DNA of 11,836 nt, from NCBI GenBank assembly GCA_030837785.1, contig JAUQYA010000010.1:1-11836 (forward strand), in the 5' to 3' direction. The position numbers and the translations under genes are program-made. The notes beneath the pieces were generated by a model. That model was not told the DNA's origin. It searched no databases and saw only the letters and a list, made by a program, of their open reading frames with translations. Source of the DNA: Albidovulum sp. (GTDB taxonomy: Bacteria > Pseudomonadota > Alphaproteobacteria > Rhodobacterales > Rhodobacteraceae). Positions 6,822 through 11,836 of the stretch are shown here, piece after piece (within the stretch, counting starts at the first letter, position 1; the number at the start of each line of letters is the position of its first letter).

Positions 6822-7478
6822 TCAGCCCGCCCACATGCGCAAAAGATTCGAGCGCGTCTTCGTCAGCGTGTCGAGAAGCGCCGACTTGCCCTCGCGGGCA
6901 TGGACCTCAGCGACGGCGCGGTCGAGATCGAAGAGGATCTCGCGCTGGCCCGCGTCGCGGATCCAGCTCTGCACCCAGCCGACGAGGCAGAGCCGGGTGC
7001 CGCGGGTCACCGGCTCCACCCGGTGCAGCGTCGTCGAGGGGTAGAGGATGAGGCTGCCGGCGTCGAGCCTGAAGGCGCGCTCCTCGATCGCGTCGGCCAC
7101 GACCAGCGCGCCGCCGTCGTAGCTCGCGGGGTCGCTGAGGAAGAGCGTGAACGACAGGTCGGTGCGGATGCCGCCCATCAGCGCGTCGTCGACATGCGTG
7201 CCGTAGCTCTGCCCGCCCCGGTAGCGCGAGAGGATCAGCGGCGTCATCGCCCTCGGCCGCGCGGCGGCGACAAAGACCGGGTGCGCCATCAGCGCGTCGG
7301 TCACCCTGGCCCGGACCGCGTCGAGGTCCGCCGAGGCCGCCGCCTGGTCGTTCGCCTTGATCTCGCGCGCGATCCTGCCCGCCGTCGCCCTGCCGTCGGC
7401 GAAGGCAAGGGTCTCGGCCGCCGCGCGCAGCGCCGCCGCCTCCGCCGCCGTCAGGATCGCGTCGATGGCAAGGAACAT
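6822..7478 (-). CDS. PiuC/YbiX-type Fe(II)/2-oxoglutarate dioxygenase
   Basis: This is a 218-aa non-haem iron, 2-oxoglutarate-dependent hydroxylase of the PKHD group, near the usual length of about 225. The jelly-roll facial triad is complete: His95 and Asp97 in YGTHVDDALM, then His152 in PSTTLHRVEPVTRGTR, with Arg162 as the probable 2-oxoglutarate ligand ten residues later. The C-terminus ends SNLLRMWAG, as in YbiX/PiuC proteins. Members are often iron-regulated and lie beside siderophore receptor genes, but none is present here and the native substrate is not established. The ATG lies 5 nt after the TAG of the upstream exported-protein gene, with a poor AGGCGCG ribosome site, so translation probably depends on that neighbour. 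Confidence 0.9.
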   Translation of the reverse strand: MFLAIDAILTAAEAAALRAAAETLAFADGRATAGRIAREIKANDQAAASADLDAVRARVTDALMAHPVFVAAARPRAMTPLILSRYRGGQSYGTHVDDALMGGIRTDLSFTLFLSDPASYDGGALVVADAIEERAFRLDAGSLILYPSTTLHRVEPVTRGTRLCLVGWVQSWIRDAGQREILFDLDRAVAEVHAREGKSALLDTLTKTRSNLLRMWAG

Positions 7479-7483
7479 CGCGC

Positions 7484-8311
7484 CTACTTCAGCCGGTAGG
7501 CGGCAAGCTCGGCCGTCGCCGCCGCGGCGAAGAGGGCCGAGGCATCGCCCGGCGGCGCGGCCTCGGGCGCGACATCGGGCAGCGCCGGGCGGGCGGCGTC
7601 GAGGGCCGCGAGGGTCTTTTCGCCGAATGCCTTCTCGGCCGCGTCGTCCTCGGCGGCCATCTTTCCGGCGAGCCTGCGCGCGACCTCGGCCAGGCCCCAG
7701 GCCTCCTGGTATTCCCCGGGCTCGGCGAGGCGGCCGTCCCTCACGCCCTCGGCGTGGTCGTCGGCGGCCTTGCGCAGGATCGCCACGATGGCCGCCGCCT
7801 CCGCCGCCTCGGACGCGCCGGCCTTGCCGCGCGCCGCGTCGATCTTCGCCAGCACTGCGGCGAAGGCGGCCTCGACCTCCGCCACCGGCTTGTCGGCCCG
7901 CGCGGTGTCGGCGAGCGCGGTCAGTTCCGCCGGGAAGCCCTCCGCGCCGGCATCGGCGAGGTGATAGGTCAACTCGTCGTAGCTGTCGTCCTCGGGGCGT
8001 TTCAGGTGGGGCGCCGCGGCCTCGGCCCTGCCCGCCCGGTAAAGCGCGACGCCCGCCCTGAGGGCGCCTTCCAGCACGCCGAGGTCATAGAGAAGGTCGA
8101 CGGTCTCGTCGCCCCCCATCGCCGCCCCGGCCTCGCCGGCCTCGCCGGCTTCGCCGCCCTCGGTCGCCGCCTGCGCGAGCCACAGCGTTTCGGGCCCGCC
8201 CACGGAGCCGCCCGGGCTGTTCCCGAGGCCGGCGGCCGTTGCCGGGCCGCCGACGGCGAGGCCGATCGCGGCCCCCGCAAGGCTGAGCGCGGTCCAGCCC
8301 CGGGGTGTCAC
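7484..8311 (-). CDS. Exported Ala-rich helical protein, function unknown
   Basis: This 275-aa protein has a signal peptide (positive MTPR, hydrophobic 7-23, likely cleavage after ATAA at 24-27). A low-complexity GEAGEAGEAG segment (about 53-62) follows, then a mostly helical alanine-rich body. At about 80-134 a pattern recurs that I associate with uncharacterised periplasmic proteins: GALRAGVALYRAG, then HLKRP (102-106), a conserved-looking Tyr111-Glu113 (SYDEL), and GFPAELTALA. The mature part is predicted to be periplasmic. The GTG start at 8311 is chosen because the signal peptide begins there; CCAGGAAG lies some 12 nt upstream. It is translationally close (5 nt) to the dioxygenase gene downstream, so a shared role, perhaps in iron handling, is an inference. 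I do not recognise a named family. Confidence 0.8.
   Translation of the reverse strand: MTPRGWTALSLAGAAIGLAVGGPATAAGLGNSPGGSVGGPETLWLAQAATEGGEAGEAGEAGAAMGGDETVDLLYDLGVLEGALRAGVALYRAGRAEAAAPHLKRPEDDSYDELTYHLADAGAEGFPAELTALADTARADKPVAEVEAAFAAVLAKIDAARGKAGASEAAEAAAIVAILRKAADDHAEGVRDGRLAEPGEYQEAWGLAEVARRLAGKMAAEDDAAEKAFGEKTLAALDAARPALPDVAPEAAPPGDASALFAAAATAELAAYRLK
8130..8156 (-). repeat. 9-bp tandem repeat coding GEA units
   Basis: GCCTCGCCG occurs twice, followed by one copy with a single change (GCTTCGCCG). Together they encode the Gly-Glu-Ala repeats just after the signal peptide of the exported protein. Unit length is a multiple of three, so copy-number change keeps frame. Confidence 0.7.
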
Positions 8312-8373
8312 ACGGGGCGGGGCTTCCTGGCGGAATCGGTCATCTCGGGCCTCCGGTCCTGTTCGCGCGGGAA

Positions 8374-8402
8374 CGGGTAAGGCCCCGGCGCGCGCCCGTC
8401 AA
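8374..8402 (-). promoter_or_regulatory. Candidate promoter of exported protein/dioxygenase pair
   Basis: On the minus strand TTGACG (8402-8397, five of six to the -35 consensus) is followed after 17 bp by TACCCG (8379-8374), a poor -10. It lies 63-91 nt upstream of the GTG start of the exported protein and just after the DUF533 stop. The -35 is good and the -10 weak. Confidence 0.35.
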
Positions 8403-8422
8403 CAGGTTTCCGACTGATTCCG

Positions 8423-9349
8423 TCAGGCATGTCCCTCTTGCCGCTCCGGCCCGCCGCTCCCCCAGGTGTAGAGAGGCGGCACGCCGAGCCTTGCGTGGAT
8501 CTGGTTGACCCCGGTGGCGTCGAGGCCGAGCGCCGAGGCGAACCGGTGGAGGCCTTGCGCCTCGTTGCGGTTGTCGAGGTCGATCGCCATCAGCGACATC
8601 GTGTAGGCCTGCGGCTCGAGCCCGCGCGGAACCTGGCGGGCGAGGCCCTCCACATCGACCGGGGCCTGGATCTCGGTCTCGACGAAGCGCCGTTCCTTGG
8701 GCGAGACATCGCCGAGATTGCCGAGGAGCTTGCGCTGTTCGGCGGCGTCGATCCGCCCGCCGGACTTTGCCGCCTGGATCATCGCCCGCAGCATCAGACC
8801 GGCCGCCGCGTTCTGGTCGGGCGAGGGCGTGAGGTCGGGCTCGCCGCCGTTGCCGAACGACTGGTTGAGGATCTCGCCAAAGCCGCCGCCCGTTGCGCCG
8901 CCCGTCGCGCCGCCCGTCGCGCCGGCAAGCCCGCCGAGGAGGTCGCCGAGAAGGTCGCCGAGTCCGCCGCTGCCCTGTGCCCCGGTGATCTGGCCGAGAA
9001 GATCGTCAAGGCCGCCGCCAGTGGGGGCTCCGGTGGGGAGTCAGGTGGGGGCTTGTGCCGTCCCGGCGGGGCCGCTGCGGTAGTTGCCGAGTTCCTCGAA
9101 GAGATCGCCGATGCCGCCGCCCGCTCCGCCAGCCGCCGTGCCACCAGTCGTCGTGCCACCTGCGGTGCCGCCCGTCGTCTTCCGCCCGCCCAGGGCCCCG
9201 CCGAGCATGTCGCCGAGCCCGCCGGTGGGCGAATGCGGGCCGCCGAAGGTCCCGCCGCTTCCGGCCGTCCCCGCTGTGCCACCGGCGCCCGCCTTCTGCA
9301 TCATGCTGCCCACGCCCTTCACCACGGCGACCTTGGCGAGCGTTCCCAT
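8423..9349 (-). pseudogene. DUF533 (YebE/TerB-like) protein gene with in-frame TGA
   Basis: One reading frame runs from ATG 9349 to 8423 with a single interruption, TGA at codon 103 (9041-9043). The N-terminal part (MGTLAKVAVVKGVGSMMQKA) and the Gly/Thr/Pro-rich linker are typical of DUF533 proteins. After the stop the frame stays open and well behaved (LDDLLGQITG, GDLLGDLLGGL). It then enters the conserved C-terminal domain (MLRAMIQAAKSGGRIDAAEQ to the end), related to YebE/TerB. Intact length would be 308 aa. No ATG, GTG or TTG exists in frame between the TGA and 8794, and 8794 has no ribosome site, so independent expression of the second half is unlikely. An upstream CTG (9356-9358) sits ideally behind AAGGAGG and may be the true start. 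Possible explanations are a recent nonsense mutation, a sequencing error or readthrough. The function of DUF533 proteins is unknown. Confidence 0.75.
8885..8920 (-). repeat. 12-bp tandem repeat coding ATGG units
   Basis: Three copies of a 12-bp unit (GCG ACG GGC GGC, the last with GCA) encode Ala-Thr-Gly-Gly three times in the linker of the DUF533 gene. In-frame unit length suggests copy-number slippage in a flexible linker. Confidence 0.75.
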
Positions 9350-9441
9350 GAGACTCAGGCCTTCCTCCTTCGCTGCGGGCCTGCCGCAGAGCCTATGGGA
9401 ACTGCCCCGGTCCTGTCAGGGGGAATTTCTCCGCCGCGCGC

Positions 9442-10803
9442 TTAGGCCCCGGCGACATCCAGCCAGACGCCGCCCTCGGGACGCAGCGTGAGGATGAGGA
9501 CGGGCGTCGGCTCGCGCCCGGCCACGGGCGTGAAGCGGAAGCGGGCGAGAAGCGTCGCGAGAACGATCACCGCCTCCTGCAGCGCGAAGGAGGCGCCGAT
9601 GCAGATCCGCGGGCCGCCGCCGAACGGCAGGTAGGCGAAGCGGTCGATCCCCCTGGGGTCGGCGAAGCGGCCGGGGTCGAAGCGGTGCGGGTCGGGCCAG
9701 AGCAGGTGATGGCGGTGAAGCGCGTAGACCGGCAGCATCACCGTGTCGCCGCGCCTGATCTCGCGGCCGCAGAGCCTGTCGGGGGCGCGCGCGGTGCGCG
9801 ACAGGAAGGCCGCGGGCGGGTAGAGCCTGAGCGCCTCGTCGATGACCTGCCGCGTGTAGGAAAGCGCGGCGAGGTCCGCGGCGGTGGCGGCGCGCGGCCC
9901 CAGCACCGCCCGCGCCTCGGCCCGCGCGCGATCCTGCACCGCCTGGTCGAAGGCGCAGAGATAGAGCGCCCAGGCCAGCGTCAGCGCCGTCGTCTCGTGG
10001 CCCGCGACGATGAAGGTGAGAAGGTTGTCGCGCAGTTCCGCCGTGGTCATCCGCCGCTGCGTCTCGGGGTCTTCGCCGTCAAGGAGGAGGTCGAGCAGGT
10101 CGGGCACGCCGGCGTGGCCCCGCGCCCGCCGTTCGGCGATCGCCTGGTCGGCCATCGCCTTCATCGACCGCATCGCCGGGCCCGAGACCAGCCGGCCCGG
10201 CCGCGGCACCCAGGCGGGCGCGCCGGCGATGTCGAGAAGCGAGAGCCGCGCGGTCGAGGCGATGTAGGCGTCGATCGCGCCGTGCACCGCCGCCCGGTCG
10301 AACGCCTCCCCACCCGAAAAGGTCACGTCCGAGATCACCTCGAAGGTCGTCGCCACCATCTCGTCGAAGAGGTTCGCCGCGCCGCCGGCCTGCGCCGCGA
10401 CCCGCCGGGCGGCGCGTTCGGCCGCGACGGTCATCACCGGGGCCAGCGCCTGCACGTTCCTGACCGAGAAGGCCGGCGCCGCCGCGCGCCGCTGCCAGTG
10501 CCAGTCCGCGCCTTCGGCGATGAACAGGCTGTCGCCGATCGCGGGCTTGAGGATCATCTTGGTGACGTCGGACTTCGGATAGTCCTCCAGCCGGTCCTTG
10601 AGGATGCGGCGGATCGCACCCGGGTCCATCACCATGTGCCAGCGCTTGACGGTGCGGCCCGACACGATCGGCTGCCGCGTGGCGATCTCGGGGATCAGTT
10701 CCAGAAGGTTGCGCCGGCCGGTCCTGAAGCTGTCCCATACCCCCATCGGCCGCGTCGCCAGCGGCACCTGCACCGGATCGGGGGACGGGTCGGGCCGATC
10801 CAT
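9442..10803 (-). CDS. Cytochrome P450
   Basis: This is a 453-aa haem-thiolate monooxygenase of normal length, with no membrane anchor, so a soluble bacterial type needing separate redox partners. All landmarks are present: WHWQRRAAAPAF (101-112, C-helix), the I-helix oxygen-activation motif AGHETT (267-272), ExxR at Glu323-Arg326 (DEALRLYPPAAFLSRTA), the PERF-like HRFDPGRF (373-380), and the haem loop FGGGPRICIG (394-403) with ligand Cys401. The ATG at 10803 has AAGGAG about 7 nt upstream. The frame stays open further upstream, but without homology. No ferredoxin, reductase or biosynthetic gene adjoins it, so the substrate cannot be inferred; fatty acids or terpenoids are only possibilities. 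A likely promoter lies just upstream. Confidence 0.95.
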   Translation of the reverse strand: MDRPDPSPDPVQVPLATRPMGVWDSFRTGRRNLLELIPEIATRQPIVSGRTVKRWHMVMDPGAIRRILKDRLEDYPKSDVTKMILKPAIGDSLFIAEGADWHWQRRAAAPAFSVRNVQALAPVMTVAAERAARRVAAQAGGAANLFDEMVATTFEVISDVTFSGGEAFDRAAVHGAIDAYIASTARLSLLDIAGAPAWVPRPGRLVSGPAMRSMKAMADQAIAERRARGHAGVPDLLDLLLDGEDPETQRRMTTAELRDNLLTFIVAGHETTALTLAWALYLCAFDQAVQDRARAEARAVLGPRAATAADLAALSYTRQVIDEALRLYPPAAFLSRTARAPDRLCGREIRRGDTVMLPVYALHRHHLLWPDPHRFDPGRFADPRGIDRFAYLPFGGGPRICIGASFALQEAVIVLATLLARFRFTPVAGREPTPVLILTLRPEGGVWLDVAGA

Positions 10804-10823
10804 GACGCACTCCTTCTGCCCTG

Positions 10824-10853
10824 AGTATAGGCGGCTGGCCCGGCCCGCGCCAA
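10824..10853 (-). promoter_or_regulatory. Promoter of the P450 gene
   Basis: On the minus strand TTGGCG (10853-10848, four of six) and TATACT (10829-10824, five of six) are 18 bp apart. The predicted start near 10817 would leave a leader of only about 14 nt, beginning right at the GAAGGAG ribosome site. TATACT is the best -10 match I noticed in the window. Confidence 0.5.
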
Positions 10854-10863
10854 GGTCGCGGGA

Positions 10864-10892
10864 TTGCCGGCGGCGGCGGGCTCGGCTATGGC
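10864..10892 (+). promoter_or_regulatory. Candidate promoter of the lipoprotein gene
   Basis: TTGCCG (10864-10869) and TATGGC (10887-10892) have exact 17-bp spacing, 29 nt before the lipoprotein ATG. It partly faces the P450 promoter, since the two genes diverge from a 117-nt gap. The box matches are moderate. Confidence 0.35.
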
Positions 10893-10920
10893 TCGGGCCA
10901 GGAAACCCCGGGGGGAACCG

Positions 10921-11607
10921 ATGCGCCTCATCCGCCTGATCGCCGTGCTTGCCGCCGCCCTTCTTTCGGCCTGCGCCGCCGACGACCTGAACCAGCCGCC
11001 GAAGGATTTCGGCCAGTTCGCGCTCGGCTACAACATCGTCGTGGCCAAGAACGCCAAGCCGGTGGGCCCCTCGCGCAGCGCCACCGCCGAGGAATGGGAG
11101 ACCGCGCTGAAGAAGGCGGTGGGAGAGCGGTTCTCGCGCTATCAGGGCGACAAGCTCTATCACATCGGCACCGGCGTCGACGCCTATGCGCTTGCCGTGC
11201 CCGGCGTCCCGGTGGTGCTCAGCCCGAAGTCGGTGCTGGCGATCACCGTCAACGTCTGGGACGACACCGCCGGGCGCCGGGTGAATGCCGAGCCGAAGCA
11301 GTTCACCGTCTTCGAGGGGCTTTCGGGCGACACCGTCGTCGGCTCGGGACTGACCAAGACCAAGGACGAGCAGATGGCGACGCTTTCGGCCAATGCGGCG
11401 CGCCAGATCAACAACTGGCTGGTCGAGAACAAGGCCTGGTTCACGCCGGAGGCGGTGGCGGCACGGGCGAAGCTGCCGCCCGAGACCGCGGCCGATGTGG
11501 CGGTGGGCGCCGGGACGGGGGCCGGGACGGGGGCCGGGACGGCGGCCGCGCCCGCGAAGCTCACGCCCGCGCCCAGGCCCGCACCCGGGCCCGCACCCGC
11601 CAACTGA
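10921..11607 (+). CDS. Uncharacterised lipoprotein
   Basis: This is a 228-aa lipoprotein. The signal peptide (MRLIRLIAVLAAALLSAC) ends in the lipobox LSAC with the acylated Cys at 18, so the mature protein is anchored to a membrane facing the periplasm. The folded region (about 20-188) has no motif I can name. It mixes strands such as YNIVVAKNAKPVG and VLAITVNVWDD with a C-terminal helix (ANAARQINNWLVENKAWF). The tail (about 197-228) is a flexible GAGT repeat followed by Pro/Ala (PAPRPAPGPAPAN), perhaps spanning or touching the cell wall. The ATG at 10921 has GGGGGGAA three nt upstream. It lies between P450 (divergent) and tuf (same strand, 88 nt away) with no clear functional partner. Confidence 0.85.
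   Translation: MRLIRLIAVLAAALLSACAADDLNQPPKDFGQFALGYNIVVAKNAKPVGPSRSATAEEWETALKKAVGERFSRYQGDKLYHIGTGVDAYALAVPGVPVVLSPKSVLAITVNVWDDTAGRRVNAEPKQFTVFEGLSGDTVVGSGLTKTKDEQMATLSANAARQINNWLVENKAWFTPEAVAARAKLPPETAADVAVGAGTGAGTGAGTAAAPAKLTPAPRPAPGPAPAN
11509..11544 (+). repeat. 12-bp tandem repeat coding GAGT units
   Basis: GCCGGGACGGGG occurs twice in a row, and a third copy differs by one base. The block lies in the tail of the lipoprotein and gives Ala-Gly-Thr-Gly repeats. Being in frame, it can vary in copy number without a frameshift. Confidence 0.75.
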
Positions 11608-11655
11608 CGCTTGATTTTCCGCCATCCAGCCGATAGGCAGCGCGCGACGTTGACT

Positions 11656-11672
11656 GGGGCCCTCCGGGCCCC
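11656..11672 (+). other. Hairpin in the tuf leader
   Basis: A perfect 7-bp stem GGGGCCC/GGGCCCC with a TCC loop lies 23 nt before the tuf start and 48 nt after the lipoprotein stop. It may end lipoprotein transcription or be part of the tuf leader. No T-tract follows. A weak -35/-10 pair (TTGATT 11611, TAGGCA 11634, 17-bp spacing) lies upstream. Confidence 0.4.
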
Positions 11673-11695
11673 CCAGAGCATGAGGCGCCCGCGAC

Positions 11696-11836
11696 ATGGC
11701 AAAGGCAAAGTTTGAACGGACGAAACCGCATGTGAACGTTGGCACGATTGGCCACGTTGACCACGGCAAGACGACGCTGACGGCGGCGATCACGAAGTAT
11801 TTCGGCGAGTTCAAGGCGTATGACCAGATCGACGCG
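11696..11836 (+). CDS. tuf: Elongation factor Tu, 5' part (cut by window edge)
   Basis: The first 47 codons of EF-Tu are present; EF-Tu is the GTPase that carries aminoacyl-tRNA to the ribosome. The P-loop GHVDHGKT is at 19-26, following the near-invariant N-terminus MAKAKFERTKPHVNVGTIG. The reading frame runs off the end. Codon choice here is less extremely GC3 than its neighbours (for example GTT, ATT, AAG-rich), as expected of a very highly expressed gene. No fusA or rpsG lies upstream, so this is probably the second tuf copy that in alphaproteobacteria precedes tRNA-Trp, secE and nusG; that continuation is an inference. A clear Shine-Dalgarno sequence is absent (GAGGCGCCCGCGAC precedes the ATG). 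Confidence 0.97.
   Translation, partial: MAKAKFERTKPHVNVGTIGHVDHGKTTLTAAITKYFGEFKAYDQIDA

Noticed and set aside
8885..8920. CRISPR-like or mobile repeats
   Set aside because: The repeats here and at 8130 and 11509 are short, in-frame, directly adjacent units within coding linkers, with no spacers.
9041..9043. Selenocysteine codon at the in-frame TGA
   Set aside because: The TGA lies in a Gly/Pro/Thr linker with no redox motif, and the following bases form only a 4-bp stem, not a bacterial SECIS element.
10864..10920. Earlier TTG start for the lipoprotein at 10864
   Set aside because: It would put 19 Ala/Arg-rich residues before a textbook lipoprotein signal peptide; the ATG at 10921 has its own purine-rich site.
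11608..11695. A tRNA gene in front of tuf
   Set aside because: The 88-nt gap has no cloverleaf arms or GGTTCGA-type T-loop, only a 7-bp hairpin.
10804..11814. Upstream in-frame extension of the P450 frame by 337 codons
   Set aside because: The extension is antisense to the lipoprotein and tuf, and the ATG at 10803 has a strong ribosome site and promoter. No fusion protein is supported.

Overview
The window is about 70% GC, densely packed, and reads as chromosomal DNA of a Rhodobacterales (Rhodobacteraceae/Paracoccaceae-like) alphaproteobacterium. Three things point there: the order HIG1-type twin-transmembrane protein, PduO-type cobalamin adenosyltransferase, etfB, etfA; the alphaproteobacterial form of ParC; and a tuf copy with no fusA in front of it. 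I see no insertion sequence, phage gene, CRISPR array, rRNA or tRNA. It looks like ordinary core and shell genome, not an island. No gap between genes exceeds about 250 bases.

Layout. Positions 1-2741, minus strand, read from high to low coordinate: a 69-aa twin-transmembrane protein, then the adenosyltransferase (1-nt TGATG overlap), a 246-nt gap holding an AT-rich island, then etfB and etfA (again TGATG overlap), closed by a strong GC hairpin at 5-24. Positions 2824-4195, minus strand: a short-chain dehydrogenase and a membrane-anchored SH3-domain protein. Positions 4361-6718, plus strand: parC, the topoisomerase IV A subunit, followed by a long hairpin that separates it from the convergent genes. 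Positions 6822-8311, minus strand: a secreted Ala-rich helical protein coupled to a PiuC/YbiX-type Fe(II)/2-oxoglutarate dioxygenase. Positions 8423-9349, minus strand: a DUF533 (YebE/TerB-like) gene with an in-frame TGA in its Gly/Pro-rich linker. Positions 9442-10803, minus strand: a complete cytochrome P450 with its own promoter. Positions 10921-11607, plus strand: an uncharacterised lipoprotein. From 11696 to the edge, plus strand: the first 47 codons of tuf.

How the genes work together. EtfA and EtfB form the flavoprotein that collects electrons from acyl-CoA and related dehydrogenases. The adenosyltransferase makes the cofactor for B12 mutases such as methylmalonyl-CoA mutase, so this end fits fatty-acid and propionyl-CoA metabolism. 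ParC and EF-Tu are housekeeping. The other genes have no clear joint pathway.

The points most worth a second look are the single in-frame TGA in the otherwise intact DUF533 gene, together with its possible CTG start, and the tightly coupled pair of a dioxygenase and an unknown exported protein. I found no convincing new multi-gene system.
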